Shown: piece by piece, positions 42,912 to 52,365 of the stretch
Layout: each line of letters opens with the position of its first letter
Numbering within the stretch: position 1 is the first letter of the stretch
Assembly (NCBI RefSeq): GCF_036345255.1
Contig: NZ_CP107783.1
Location: 9,355,001-9,419,000 of the forward strand
Source of the DNA: Streptomyces sp. NBC_00569
Lineage (GTDB): Bacteria; Actinomycetota; Actinomycetes; Streptomycetales; Streptomycetaceae
Direction: 5' to 3'
Length of the DNA: 64,000 nt
Notes under the pieces: model-generated
Databases searched by the model: none
Told to the model about the DNA's origin: nothing
The model's input: the letters and a program-made list of their open reading frames with translations, nothing else
Program-made: the position numbers and the translations under genes

Positions 42912-45656
42912 TCAGGTGGCCGCCCAGGCGCCGTTGCCGGACTCCAGGAGCGTCTGCTGCTCCTTCAATGCTTGCTCGGTGAACACCCGGTACCCGGTCT
43001 CCGGCCGGTATCCATGGATCTCCCTGGTGTCGAGCGCCCGCATGTAGTCCAGTACGGCGGCGTTGACGACCTGCCCGGGGACCAGCACGGGGAAGCCGGG
43101 CGGGTACGGCGTCACAAAGGTGGCCGAGACGACGTCCCGGCCGCCGGTCATGGCCTCGGTGACCTCGTCCGCCGACAGGTACTCGCACTGCGTCTCGTCG
43201 TACGCCAGGTAGAAGGCCCGGCGGATGTCCCCTTCGGGTGTACGGCCTCCCGGCCGGAAGGCGGGATGGAAGGAGCTGAAGTCGGGCAGGGCGACGACGG
43301 TGTCCCGGGCGGCGTCGTCGCCCTGTCGACGCAGGGCAGGCGGGCCCAACTCGTCCTTGCGGTCCTCCAGTTCCTCGACGATCTTGAGGAGCACCTCGAT
43401 GAGGTAGGCGACGGCGCTGCGGGTGGTGCCGATGTTCGTCATGAACAGCAGCGTGTTGCGGGTGCTCTTGTTGACCTGCACCCCGTAGCGGTCCATCAGG
43501 TGCTCATGCTTGAACGTGTCCCCGTCGATGCCCGTGAGACCGATGTGCAGGGTCGCCCGGGTCGGGTCGAGCACGAACTCGTCGTCCTCCCACGCGGTCG
43601 ACATCCGTGCCAGGCCCGTCCGCAACGGCTGTTCCACGCCGGAGGCCCGGAACTCGCCCGGGATCAGGTCGGGTGTCGTCAGGAAGCGCAAGTACCGGCT
43701 GAGTACAGGGTGCTGGTCGATCGCGTCACGCAGTACCCCTGCCTGTTCGAGCTGCTTCTGCACCAGCTCGAACCCCTCCAGCGCGGCCTGTCTTCGGCCC
43801 AGGTCGAGGGAGGCGAGGATCTGGTAGTTGGGGGAGGTGGAGGTGTGCGTCATGTACGCCTCGCGGAACGTCTCCGCCGTGCGGTGACTGAAGTCCTGGT
43901 CGAAGACGTGGATCATGGAACCCTGGCGCAGCGAGGTGAGCGTCTTGTGCGTCGACTGCGTGGCGTACACCCGGATCCGGGCCTTGGCGGGGTCGGGGAC
44001 GAGCCGGTGGTCGAGGAGTGTGTCGTCGTCGGGGTCGTCGCCCAACTCCTCCTGCTGTCGGGCGTACCGGTCGGCGAGTCCCGGTCCGCGCAGGTTCTCC
44101 GTGAGGGTGCGAGCGGCGGCCATGGCGGTGCGCCGGCGGTAGACCGGGTGGAAGCGGGCGAAGGCGAACCACGCCTCGTCCCACAGGAACGCCAGATCGG
44201 GCTTGAGCGCCAGGCACTCCTCCATCACCCGCGTCGGGTTGTAGACGATGCCGTCGAAGGTGCAGTTGGTCAGCATCAGCATCTTGACGCGGTCGAGGAG
44301 ACCGGCCCGCCGCAGCTCCAGCAGCTTGCGCTTGATCTCCCGCACCGGCACGGCCCCGTACATCCCGTACCGGTCCAGGGGGTAGGCGTCGAGATAGACC
44401 ACCTGGGCGCCCGCCAGCATCAGCCCGTAGTGGTGGGACTTGTGGCAGTTGCGGTCGACCAGGATGATGTCGCCCGGCCGTACCAGGGCCTGCACGACCA
44501 CCTTGTTGGCGGTGGACGTGCCGTTGGTGACGAAGTACGACTGGCGCGCTCCGAACGTCTTGGCCGCGAGGTCCTGCGCCTCCCGCAGCGGGCCCGTCGG
44601 CTCCAGCAAGGAGTCGAGGCCGCCCGAAGTGGCGGACGTCTCGGCGAGAAAGATGTTCAGCCCGTAGAACTCGACCATCTCGGGGATCCAGTGCGACGTC
44701 AGCAGAGACGTTCCGCGGGAGATGGGGAGGGCGTGGAACACACCGGTCGGACGTCTGCTGTGTGCTCTGAGCGCGGTGAAGAAGGGTGCGCGGAAGCGTT
44801 CGCGGACGCCGTGCAGAATCGACAGGTGGAGTTCGAGCAGCCCTTCGCGCGCGTGGAAGACCCGGGCGAATCCGCTGCTGAGCACACCGGCGATCCGCTC
44901 CACCGATCCGTCGGTCATGAGATAGAGGTCCATCTCGGGCCGCAGTTCGAGCAGCCGCGCACCGAGCGCCTGCGCCCGCTGCTCGTAGGGCCCGTCCTGC
45001 GCGAGCGGGTCGGCCTGCGGCTGTTCGACCAGGCCCGCGACGACACTCAGGTCGTACGGGGAACGGTCGGCGAACCTCCGGTGGATGACCACGGCTTGCA
45101 GGCCGGGGTTGACGAGGACCGCCGTCACCGCGTCCTCGAAGCTGGGCGCGACGACGATCTCGTACACGAACTCGTCCTCGGCGCGGCGCCGGCCGCGCAG
45201 CGAGATGCGCAGCGCCTCCTCCTCCGCCGCGGTCAGTTCGCCGACGACGAGGACCTCGAAGTACGGCTTGGGTGTGGTCCCGCCCGGAAGCGGTTCCTCC
45301 CCGGCCACAGTGGTCGGTTCGGCCTTCCGGGGCGTCGCGCTGCGGTACGACTCCGTGCCCAGGGCGCGATGCAGTTCGTCCGTGCGCCGGGCCAGGCCGT
45401 ACCGGTCCTCGGCCGCGCGTAGGCGGCGCAGTTCGGCGAAGGCGGACCTGCCGGGGAAGGCCCAGCAGTTCTCGATCGGCAGCAACTGCCGGAAGAGTTC
45501 GTCCAGCCGCTCCTGCGTCGCCTGCCTACGGGCCGCGCTCGAGGTGTCGGACGCCCACTGGCGTGCGAGTTCGGTCAGGGAGCTCCAGGCGTCGGCACGC
45601 AGCTGACGGACGCTGCTGTACACGCCGGCAGGCGGATTGGCGGGTGTGTCACCCAT
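42912..45656 (-). CDS. Orn/Lys/Arg decarboxylase (fold III), large form
   Basis: 914 residues. After a 130-residue N-terminal extension comes the response-regulator-like wing domain (about 130-250, FEVLVVGELTAAEEEALRIS), then the PLP core (about 290-750) with FVTNGTSTANKVVVQALV, HKSHHYGLMLAGAQVVYLDAYPL, FLWDEAWFAFARFHPVYRRR and the PLP lysine in YATQSTHKTLTSLRQG, and the C-terminal domain with FVTPYPPGFPVLVPGQ. Inducible E. coli decarboxylases are about 715-755 residues, so this is one of the long actinobacterial forms. Reaction: an amine such as cadaverine, putrescine or agmatine from the basic amino acid. ATG at 45656 with GAGGAAG. Confidence 0.9.
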   Translation of the reverse strand: MGDTPANPPAGVYSSVRQLRADAWSSLTELARQWASDTSSAARRQATQERLDELFRQLLPIENCWAFPGRSAFAELRRLRAAEDRYGLARRTDELHRALGTESYRSATPRKAEPTTVAGEEPLPGGTTPKPYFEVLVVGELTAAEEEALRISLRGRRRAEDEFVYEIVVAPSFEDAVTAVLVNPGLQAVVIHRRFADRSPYDLSVVAGLVEQPQADPLAQDGPYEQRAQALGARLLELRPEMDLYLMTDGSVERIAGVLSSGFARVFHAREGLLELHLSILHGVRERFRAPFFTALRAHSRRPTGVFHALPISRGTSLLTSHWIPEMVEFYGLNIFLAETSATSGGLDSLLEPTGPLREAQDLAAKTFGARQSYFVTNGTSTANKVVVQALVRPGDIILVDRNCHKSHHYGLMLAGAQVVYLDAYPLDRYGMYGAVPVREIKRKLLELRRAGLLDRVKMLMLTNCTFDGIVYNPTRVMEECLALKPDLAFLWDEAWFAFARFHPVYRRRTAMAAARTLTENLRGPGLADRYARQQEELGDDPDDDTLLDHRLVPDPAKARIRVYATQSTHKTLTSLRQGSMIHVFDQDFSHRTAETFREAYMTHTSTSPNYQILASLDLGRRQAALEGFELVQKQLEQAGVLRDAIDQHPVLSRYLRFLTTPDLIPGEFRASGVEQPLRTGLARMSTAWEDDEFVLDPTRATLHIGLTGIDGDTFKHEHLMDRYGVQVNKSTRNTLLFMTNIGTTRSAVAYLIEVLLKIVEELEDRKDELGPPALRRQGDDAARDTVVALPDFSSFHPAFRPGGRTPEGDIRRAFYLAYDETQCEYLSADEVTEAMTGGRDVVSATFVTPYPPGFPVLVPGQVVNAAVLDYMRALDTREIHGYRPETGYRVFTEQALKEQQTLLESGNGAWAAT

Positions 45657-45757
45657 CGTGTGGCTTCCTCGTTTGTGACGTCGTGTCTCGGGAGGGCGGT
45701 GATCGAACGGGGTCGCGCGTACAGGGGCACGCGTACGGGAGTGGCGCGCGGGATTCC

Positions 45758-46990
45758 TCAGGTGGGCCGGACGACGCACCGGCCGGCGCGCCAGACGGCG
45801 CGGACGAGGGGAACGCCGGGGCGATAGGCGAGGTGCACGTGCGAGGGCGCGTCCAGGAGTACGAGGTCGGCGCGCGCCCCGGGCGACAGCGTGCCGACGT
45901 CGTCGCGGCGCAGCGCCCGTGCGCCGCCCGCCGTCGCCGACCAGAGTGCCTCGTCCGGCGTCATGCCCATCTCCCGTACGGCCAGCGCGACGCAGAACGC
46001 CATCGAACTCGTGAAGGACGAGCCGGGGTTGCAGTCGGGGGACAGCGCCACGGTCGCGCCGGCGTCGAGCAGACGACGTGCGTCGGGGTAGGTCGCCCGC
46101 GTCGAGAACTCCGCGCCCGGCAGCAGCGTCGCCACCGTGTCGCCGTGCGCGAGCGCGTCGACGTCGGAGTCGGTGAGGTGGGTGCAGTGGTCGGCGGAGG
46201 CGGCGCCGAGTTCGACGGCGAGCTGGACGCCAGGCCCGTGGCCGAGCTGGTTGGCGTGCATCCTCGGCAGGAGTCCGCGGGCGGACGCTGCCTTGAGGAT
46301 CGCGCGCGCCTGGTCCGCGTCGAAGGCTCCCCGCTCGCAGAAGACATCCGCCCAACGGGCGTGCGGCGCACACGCGTCGAGCATCGGGCCCGTCACCAGG
46401 CCGACGTAGCCGGCCGGGTCGTCGGCGAACTCGGCGGGTACGACATGCGCGCCGAGGAACGTCACCTCGTCGGTGTGGGCGGCGGCGACGGCCAGCGACC
46501 GGGCCTCGTGTTCCACCGTGAGGCCGTAGCCCGACTTGATCTCGACGGTGGTCGTGCCCTGCCGCAGCGCTTCGGACACATGGCGCCCGGCGGTGGCGTG
46601 GAGCGCGCTGTCCGGTGCGGCCCGGGTGGCCTCGACGGTCGTACGGATGCCGCCGGCGCTGTAGGCGCGGCCCGACATCCGCGCGTTGAACTCCGCGGTG
46701 CGGTCGCCGGCGAAGACGAGGTGGGAGTGCGAGTCGACGAATCCGGGGATGGTTGCCCGGCCCTGGGCGTCGAAGCTGTGGTCGGCCGCGGGCGCCTCGG
46801 CCCGGGGGCCCACCCAGGCGACGTCGGTGCCGTCGATGACCAGCGCGGCGTCGGTGATCAGGCCGAGCGCACCCGTCCCGAGCGTGGCGTCGTTGGTGAC
46901 GAGGGCGCCGATGTTCGTGATGAGAGTGGAGGCGCCGGGCAGATCAGCACCGGGGCGCCCGGCTTCGGCGAGGGGCTGGGGGACTGGCAT
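45758..46990 (-). CDS. hutI: Imidazolonepropionase
   Basis: 410 residues, amidohydrolase superfamily. Metal motif [17 protein letters not shown] near residue 85, [13 protein letters not shown] substrate loop, [14 protein letters not shown], and the late [16 protein letters not shown] and [13 protein letters not shown] segments. It hydrolyses 4-imidazolone-5-propanoate to N-formimino-L-glutamate, step three of histidine degradation. Start at ATG 46990 with GGAGAG. It is divergent from an IclR regulator gene, the leftmost gene of the hut island. Confidence 0.94.
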   Translation of the reverse strand: MPVPQPLAEAGRPGADLPGASTLITNIGALVTNDATLGTGALGLITDAALVIDGTDVAWVGPRAEAPAADHSFDAQGRATIPGFVDSHSHLVFAGDRTAEFNARMSGRAYSAGGIRTTVEATRAAPDSALHATAGRHVSEALRQGTTTVEIKSGYGLTVEHEARSLAVAAAHTDEVTFLGAHVVPAEFADDPAGYVGLVTGPMLDACAPHARWADVFCERGAFDADQARAILKAASARGLLPRMHANQLGHGPGVQLAVELGAASADHCTHLTDSDVDALAHGDTVATLLPGAEFSTRATYPDARRLLDAGATVALSPDCNPGSSFTSSMAFCVALAVREMGMTPDEALWSATAGGARALRRDDVGTLSPGARADLVLLDAPSHVHLAYRPGVPLVRAVWRAGRCVVRPT

Positions 46991-47076
46991 GTGAATCTCT
47001 CCGTGGATGCTGCGGCCAGGTCCTGGCGGCGCGGCGTGATCCGTGGGCACACGGCCGGGCAGCGGATGAGTGAGTG

Positions 47077-47117
47077 CCCCGGTGCGGACGGCGTTCCGTC
47101 GCGCGTCCGCACCGGGG
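47077..47117. promoter_or_regulatory. GC-rich hairpin in the hutI/IclR divergent region
   Basis: 13-bp perfect arms CCCCGGTGCGGAC (47077-47089) / GTCCGCACCGGGG (47105-47117), loop of 15 nt. It lies 87 bp upstream of hutI and 123 bp upstream of the IclR gene. An operator or a leader hairpin; too far from any gene end to be an ordinary terminator. Confidence 0.4.
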
Positions 47118-47239
47118 GCTTCCATCAAGCACCAGGGCCCGGGCGCAGTGCCAGGGCCGCCGCCCGCATTGCGTCTCGTATCTCAGACTTCGTACGGGTG
47201 GTCGGGGGCGGGGCCGGCGGGCGGACGTAACCTCCCGGT

Positions 47240-48040
47240 ATGTCTCCCGTTCCCGCCGCCGCCCAGGTGCTGGCCATCCTCCGCTATCTCGCGGGCCAGG
47301 CAGGGCCCGTACCCGCCGCGGCGATCAGCCGCGACGTCGGGCTTCCCCGCTCGACGACGTACCACCTGCTCGACACCCTGGCGCGCGAGGGCTTCGTCGT
47401 GCATCTGCTGGAGGAGCGACGCTACGGACTGGGCGTCAGCGCCTTCGAACTGGCCTCCGGATACAGCAGGCAGGCGCCCTTCCAGCGCCTGGCGCGGGTG
47501 CCGCTGGCCAGGCTCGTCGACAGCACGGGCCACAACGCGCACCTCGCCGTACTGCACGGCCGCGAGGTCATCTACGTGATCGAGGAACGGGCGCCGGGAC
47601 GCGCGCCCCTGGTGACCGAGGTCGGTGTCCGGCTGCCGGCCCACCTCACCGCAAGCGGCCGGGCGGTCCTGGCCCGCCTGCCGCAGGCGCAGGTGCGGGC
47701 CCTGTTCCCCGACGCGTCGGCCTTCGTCCTGCGCAACGAGTCCGGTCCCGGCTCGCTGACCGCGCTCCGCCAACTCCTCGTGGAGGCGCGGCGGCGGGGG
47801 TACGCCACGGAGGACGGCGAGGTGACGCCGGGCTTCTCGTCCGTGGCGGCCGCGGTCCTCGACCACGGCGCGCACCCCGTCGCCGGAGTCGCGGTCACGT
47901 TCCGCGGCGACGAGGTCGGGGAGGAGCAACAGCGGCGGATCGCCGCGCAGGTGACCCGTACGGCGAACCAACTGAGCCGGCGCATCGGCGGGGTGGCCGA
48001 CGCACAGGCCCGTACGCAGACTGCGGGACACCTCACCTAG
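47240..48040 (+). CDS. IclR-family regulator in the hut island
   Basis: 266 residues. Winged helix at 5-65 (AAQVLAILRYLAGQAGPVPA, ISRDVGLPRSTTYHLLDTLA) and IclR effector domain at 80-250 (LVTEVGVRLPAHLTASGRAV, RRRGYATEDGEVTPGFSSVA). It is divergent from hutI and convergent with hutH, with a strong terminator between. It is homologous to the second IclR gene at 51523, suggesting a duplicated regulator pair for histidine genes. Ligand probably urocanate or histidine (inference). Confidence 0.88.
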   Translation: MSPVPAAAQVLAILRYLAGQAGPVPAAAISRDVGLPRSTTYHLLDTLAREGFVVHLLEERRYGLGVSAFELASGYSRQAPFQRLARVPLARLVDSTGHNAHLAVLHGREVIYVIEERAPGRAPLVTEVGVRLPAHLTASGRAVLARLPQAQVRALFPDASAFVLRNESGPGSLTALRQLLVEARRRGYATEDGEVTPGFSSVAAAVLDHGAHPVAGVAVTFRGDEVGEEQQRRIAAQVTRTANQLSRRIGGVADAQARTQTAGHLT

Positions 48041-48060
48041 AAGCGGTGCGCCTCACGCAG

Positions 48061-48107
48061 AAGCCGAACTCCCGCCGCCGGACAGGCCGGCGGCGGGAGT
48101 TCGGCTT
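48061..48107. terminator. Bidirectional terminator between IclR gene and hutH
   Basis: 21-bp perfect arms starting AAGCCGAACTCCCGCCGCCGG (48061-48081), complement at 48087-48107, loop ACAGG, followed by TCT. It serves the IclR gene (stop 21 bp earlier) and probably hutH from the other side. Confidence 0.88.
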
Positions 48108-48175
48108 TCTGGGATCAGGCGCGAGCGGTCACAGGGACCGGGCCCGTCCGGTCACAGGAACCACGTCCGATCGGT

Positions 48176-49714
48176 TCAGCCCAGCGGGCCGGTCACCGAC
48201 TCGGCGGCCGCGAGGGCGCCGCCGGTGGCCACGAACTGCACGGCGGCCTCGATCTCGGGAGCGAGGTACCGGTCGGTGCCGGGGCCCTCGACATCGCGGC
48301 GCAGTCCGGCCAGCACGGCCGCCGTGGCGGGCGCGGGGGCCAGGGGGCCGCGGAGGTCGAGCGCGCGGGCCGCGGTGAGGATCTCGACGGCGACCACGCG
48401 GGTCAGGCCGTCGATGGCGCGGCGCAGCTTGCGGGCCGCGGCCCACCCCATGGAGACGTGGTCCTCCTGCATGGCGCTGGAGGGGATGGAGTCGACCGAG
48501 GCGGGCGCGGCGAGGCGCTTGAGCTCGGAGACGATGCCCGCCTGGGTGTACTGGGCGATCATGTGGCCGGAGTCCACGCCCGGGTCGTCGGCGAGGAAGG
48601 CGTTCAGGCCGTGGTTGCGCGCGACGTCGAGGAAGCGGTCGGTACGCCGCTCACTGACGGAGGCCACGTCGGCGACGGAGATGGCCAGGAAGTCCAGGAC
48701 ACAGGCCACGGGCGCGCCGTGGAAGTTTCCGTTGGACTCGACGCGCCCGTCCGGCGTGACGACGGGGTTGTCGATGGCGCTGGCCAGCTCGCGCGAGGCG
48801 ACCGTCTCGGCGTGCGCCAGCGTGTCGCGGGCGGCGCCGTGGACCTGCGGGGTGCAGCGCAGCGAGTATGCGTCCTGGACCCGGGTGCACTCCGGACCGC
48901 GGTGGCTCGCGACGATCTCCGACCCCTTCAGGAGGGCGGTGAGGTTGGCGGCACTCGAACCCTGGCCCGGGTGCGGGCGCAGGGCCTGGAGGTCGGCGGC
49001 GAACACGGCGTCCGTGCCGAGCTGGCCCTCGACGCTCATGGCGGCGGCGATGTCGGCGGTGCGCAGCAGCATCTGCAAGTCGTGCGCGGCCATGACGAGT
49101 TGGCCGAGCATGCCGTCCGTGCCGTTGATGAGGGCCAGGCCCTCCTTCTCGTGCAGCGTGACGGGGGAGAGGCCGGCGGCGGCGAGCGCGTCCGCGGCGG
49201 ACATCAGGTCGCCCTTCGCGTCACGCACCTGTCCTTCGCCCATGACGGCGAGGGCGCAGTGGGCGAGCGGGGCGAGGTCGCCGGAGCAGCCGAGCGAGCC
49301 GTACTCGTGGACGACCGGCGTGATGCCGGCGTTGAGCAGGTCGGCGTAGGCCTGGGCGGTGTCGGGGCGCACACCGGTGCGGCCGGTGGCGAGCGTCGAA
49401 AGACGCAGCAGCATGAGGGCGCGGACGACCTCGCGCTCGACCTCGGCGCCGGAGCCGGCGGCGTGCGAGCGCACAAGGCTGCGCTGGAGCTGCGCGCGCA
49501 GCTCCAGCGGGATGTGACGGGTGGCCAGGGCACCGAAGCCCGTGGAGACGCCGTAGTGGGGCACGACGTCGTTGGCGAGGTTCTCGACCACTTTGCGGCT
49601 CTGGGCTATCTCGCCCAGGGCTTCGTGGGTGAGGGTCACGCGGGCCCCGTGCCGGGCGACGGACACGACATCGGCGACGGAGAGGGGGCCGACCCCTACG
49701 AAGGTTTCGTTCAT
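48176..49714 (-). CDS. hutH: Histidine ammonia-lyase
   Basis: 512 residues; deaminates histidine to urocanate. The MIO electrophile forms from the triad at 143-145, here Cys-Ser-Gly in GSLGCSGDLAPL rather than the common Ala-Ser-Gly. Other marks: YGVSTGFGALATRHIP near 54, GLALINGTDGML, QDAYSLRCTPQVHGA, and NPVV...SNGNFHG. The C-terminus matches the family length. The ATG at 49714 has a GGAG very close to it. A 22-bp perfect palindrome lies 53 bp upstream. Convergent with an IclR gene. Confidence 0.95.
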   Translation of the reverse strand: MNETFVGVGPLSVADVVSVARHGARVTLTHEALGEIAQSRKVVENLANDVVPHYGVSTGFGALATRHIPLELRAQLQRSLVRSHAAGSGAEVEREVVRALMLLRLSTLATGRTGVRPDTAQAYADLLNAGITPVVHEYGSLGCSGDLAPLAHCALAVMGEGQVRDAKGDLMSAADALAAAGLSPVTLHEKEGLALINGTDGMLGQLVMAAHDLQMLLRTADIAAAMSVEGQLGTDAVFAADLQALRPHPGQGSSAANLTALLKGSEIVASHRGPECTRVQDAYSLRCTPQVHGAARDTLAHAETVASRELASAIDNPVVTPDGRVESNGNFHGAPVACVLDFLAISVADVASVSERRTDRFLDVARNHGLNAFLADDPGVDSGHMIAQYTQAGIVSELKRLAAPASVDSIPSSAMQEDHVSMGWAAARKLRRAIDGLTRVVAVEILTAARALDLRGPLAPAPATAAVLAGLRRDVEGPGTDRYLAPEIEAAVQFVATGGALAAAESVTGPLG

Positions 49715-49766
49715 GACTCCATGAAGCCCGAAAACGGAACGTCTTCGTCAGTGGCTGCGGAGGGTT

Positions 49767-49788
49767 ACTGTCTGGGATCCCAGACAGT
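49767..49788. promoter_or_regulatory. Perfect 22-bp palindrome upstream of hutH
   Basis: Arms ACTGTCTGGGA / TCCCAGACAGT meet with no spacer (49767-49788), 53-74 bp upstream of hutH. The 12-bp core CTGGGATCCCAG resembles CTCGGATCCGAG upstream of hutU (53255-53266). The best candidate operator for a hut regulator. Confidence 0.65.
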
Positions 49789-49849
49789 TGCCCCATGCAC
49801 CGCGATCCCGGGCTGATCACGGGCCCGTCCGCGGTCCGGGCCCCACGCG

Positions 49850-49896
49850 AAAAGGGCCGGCGGAACCGTCGCTCTCGCGGTTCCGCCGGCCCTTTT
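49850..49896 (-). terminator. Terminator after the amino acid permease
   Basis: 19-bp perfect arms AAAAGGGCCGGCGGAACCG (49850-49868) / complement (49878-49896), loop of 9 nt. On the minus strand it begins 8 nt after the permease stop and ends in four T, close to a classic intrinsic terminator. Confidence 0.9.
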
Positions 49897-49903
49897 GTCG
49901 CCG

Positions 49904-51379
49904 TTATCGCTGGTGCACGGGCTCCGTCCCGGCCCTGGCGTCGTCCGCGTGCGAGGGCTCCTGGCCTTCGGCCGACTCGTTCCCGTACGAGACCTGGGGC
50001 GCGGTGCCGGCCGCTGCCGCCCGCCGGGCCCGGGGGCGCAGCCAGAGGTAGTACACGCACGTCATCAGGGCCAGCCACACCCCGCCGACGACCAGTGCGA
50101 TCCGGGTGCTGTCCGAGAACGCGAGGAGCACCACCACGCAGACCATGAAGACGATGGTGATGATCTGGCCGTAGGGCCAGAACGGCGCCGGGTACTTCAG
50201 CGCGGCGACCTCCCGCGCGGACATCCTGCGGCGCGCGCTGACCTGGGACAGGAGGATCATCAGCCAGACCCACACCGTGGCGAAGGTCGCGATCGAGGCG
50301 ATGACGAGGAACACCCGCTCGGGCATGAGGTAGTTCAGGAGCACACCGAAGAGGAGTGCGCCGATCATGATGACGACGGTCATCCACGGCACGCCGTTGC
50401 GGGAGAGGCGGCGCATGACGGACGGCGCCTGGTTGCGCTCGGCCATGCCGTACATGATGCGTCCGGCGGCGAAGATGTTGCTGTTGATCGCCGACAGGGC
50501 CGCGATGATGACCACGACGTTCAGCACGGTGGCCGCGGAGGCGACGCCGATGCCGGCGAAGATCTCGACGAACGGGCTGCCCTTGGCGCCGATGTGCTCC
50601 CACGGGTTGAGCGACATGAGGACCGCGAGCGTCAGCACGTAGAAGAGCACGATGCGGATCGGGATGGAGTTCACGGCGCTCGGAATGGTCTTCTCCGGGT
50701 TCTGCGCCTCGCCGGCGGTGACGCCGATGATCTCCGTGCCGCCGAAGGCGAACATCACCACCGCGAAGGACAGGACCAGGCCCTGGATGCCGTTGGGCAT
50801 GAACCCGCCGTTGCTCCACAGGTTCGAGATGCCCGCGTCGCCGTTGCTGCCGAAGCCGAAGACGATGATCGCGAGGCCGGCGAGGATCATCGCGATGATG
50901 GCGACGACCTTGGCGAAGGAGAGCCAGAACTCCAGCTCACCGAAGACCTTGACGCTGAACAGGTTCATCGCGCCGATGATGCCGACGGCCGCGAGGAGCC
51001 AGATCCACCGTGGCACGTCCGGGAACCAGAAGCTCATGTAGACGCCGAGCGCCGTGATGTCCGCCAGACAGACGAAGACCATTTCGAGGGCGTACGTCCA
51101 GCCGGTGAGGAAACCCGGCAGCGGTCCGAGGTACTTTGTGGCGTATTCGCCGAAGGATCCGGCGCACGGGCTGCTCACCGCCATCTCGCCCAGCGAGCGC
51201 AGGACGAGGAAGACCGCGGCGCCACCGATCAGATAGGCCAGCAGGACGGCGGGCCCCGCCGCCTTGATGGACTCCGAGGAGCCGTAGAAGAGGCCGGTCC
51301 CGATCGCGGAACCCAGGGCGATGAAGCGTATGTGCCGGGACTTGAGTCCGCGTTGCAGGGACGTGGTGTCGGTGGACAA
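49904..51379 (-). CDS. APC-family amino acid permease, probable histidine permease
   Basis: 491 residues, twelve predicted helices, with the amino acid permease signature [20 protein letters not shown] at 15-34, [20 protein letters not shown] and [20 protein letters not shown]. It belongs to the AAT subfamily near the histidine, lysine and proline permeases (HutT, LysP, ProY). Placement inside the hut island favours histidine as substrate (inference). The C-terminus is a charged tail ending GTEPVHQR. Divergent from an IclR gene; a TGTATATACA operator lies between. Confidence 0.88.
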   Translation of the reverse strand: MSTDTTSLQRGLKSRHIRFIALGSAIGTGLFYGSSESIKAAGPAVLLAYLIGGAAVFLVLRSLGEMAVSSPCAGSFGEYATKYLGPLPGFLTGWTYALEMVFVCLADITALGVYMSFWFPDVPRWIWLLAAVGIIGAMNLFSVKVFGELEFWLSFAKVVAIIAMILAGLAIIVFGFGSNGDAGISNLWSNGGFMPNGIQGLVLSFAVVMFAFGGTEIIGVTAGEAQNPEKTIPSAVNSIPIRIVLFYVLTLAVLMSLNPWEHIGAKGSPFVEIFAGIGVASAATVLNVVVIIAALSAINSNIFAAGRIMYGMAERNQAPSVMRRLSRNGVPWMTVVIMIGALLFGVLLNYLMPERVFLVIASIATFATVWVWLMILLSQVSARRRMSAREVAALKYPAPFWPYGQIITIVFMVCVVVLLAFSDSTRIALVVGGVWLALMTCVYYLWLRPRARRAAAAGTAPQVSYGNESAEGQEPSHADDARAGTEPVHQR

Positions 51380-51490
51380 AGCAGGTCCTCCTTGGGAACG
51401 CCGGGTTCCGGGTGAGGTGGCGGGGCTGCATCACGTGCCGGTCGACGGCGTTCGTCAGCACTCCCGCATGACGAAGGCCCTTGTATATTC

Positions 51491-51502
51491 CTGTATATAC
51501 AG
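51491..51502. promoter_or_regulatory. HutC-type operator CTGTATATACAG
   Basis: A perfect 12-bp palindrome (51491-51502) containing TGTA-N2-TACA, the pattern described for HutC; a degenerate copy, TTGTATATTC, adjoins on the left. It lies between the permease (start 51379) and the IclR gene (start 51523). The HutC-like GntR protein at 52366 is an obvious candidate ligand. Confidence 0.65.
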
Positions 51503-51522
51503 ACGAGTCAAGAGGTGGACCA

Positions 51523-52353
51523 ATGGGTGAACGGACAACGGCGTCCAGTGCCTCGCCTGCCGTCGGCCGCGCGCTGGACATCCTGCTGCACCTCGCCGGA
51601 CGCTCGGGCCCCGTCCAGGCCGCGGCCCTGGCCCGCGAACTCGACATCCCCAGATCGTCCGCGTACCACGTCCTCTCGGTCCTGGTGGACCGCGGCTTCG
51701 TCACCTACCTCCCCAAGGAGCAGGCGTACGGTCTTGGAGTCGCGTCCTTCGAGATCGGCTCGGCCTATCTGCGCCACGAACCGCTGGAGCGCCTCGCGCG
51801 TCCCATCCTGCGCAGCGCCTCGGCACGTCTGGGCCAGACCGTGCACCTGGGCATCGTCCACGGCGCGGAGACCGTCTACCTGCTCAAGGAACGGCCCCCG
51901 TCGAACAGGTCCGGCGACGCGGACATCTCCCTCGTCACCGACGTCGGCGTCCGGCTGCCCGCCCACCTCACGGCCAACGGGCGCGCGCTTCTCGCCCATG
52001 TGGGCCCGGCGCAGGTGCGGGCGCTCTTCCCCCGGCAGGCGGACCTCATCACGCGCACCGGCAAAGGACCCCGCTCGCTGCCGGAACTCCTCGACCTGCT
52101 GGCCCGCGACCGCGCACGCGGCTGGTCGGAGGAGGTCGAACTGGTCTCCGAGGGCGTCCGGTCACTGGGCGTCGCGGCCTTCGACCACCACGAACGGCCC
52201 GTCGCCGCACTCAGCAGCACCTGGCAACTGCACTACAGCCGGCACGACGCCGACCACGTCCGCGAGGTCCTGGAAAAGGGGGCGGCACGACTGACGGCCG
52301 CGATGTCCGGCCGACGCCCGACCGCGAAACCGGCCCCCACCCGGGCGCGCTGA
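51523..52353 (+). CDS. IclR-family regulator, second in the hut island
   Basis: 276 residues from ATG 51523 with AGAGG upstream. HTH at about 12-70 (AVGRALDILLHLAGRSGPVQ, LARELDIPRSSAYHVLSVLV) and effector domain at 90-255 (SLVTDVGVRLPAHLTANGRA, SEGVRSLGVAAFDHHERPVA). Clearly related to the IclR protein at 47240. Divergent from the permease gene and 12 bp from the convergent 3' end of the HutC-like gene. Confidence 0.9.
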   Translation: MGERTTASSASPAVGRALDILLHLAGRSGPVQAAALARELDIPRSSAYHVLSVLVDRGFVTYLPKEQAYGLGVASFEIGSAYLRHEPLERLARPILRSASARLGQTVHLGIVHGAETVYLLKERPPSNRSGDADISLVTDVGVRLPAHLTANGRALLAHVGPAQVRALFPRQADLITRTGKGPRSLPELLDLLARDRARGWSEEVELVSEGVRSLGVAAFDHHERPVAALSSTWQLHYSRHDADHVREVLEKGAARLTAAMSGRRPTAKPAPTRAR

Positions 52354-52365
52354 CGGCAGCCCGGC

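Noticed and set aside
42828..45422. An 864-codon open frame on the plus strand opposite the Orn/Lys/Arg decarboxylase
   Set aside because: Composition and codon phase are those of an antisense shadow of a real high-GC gene; it has no domain and no ribosome site.
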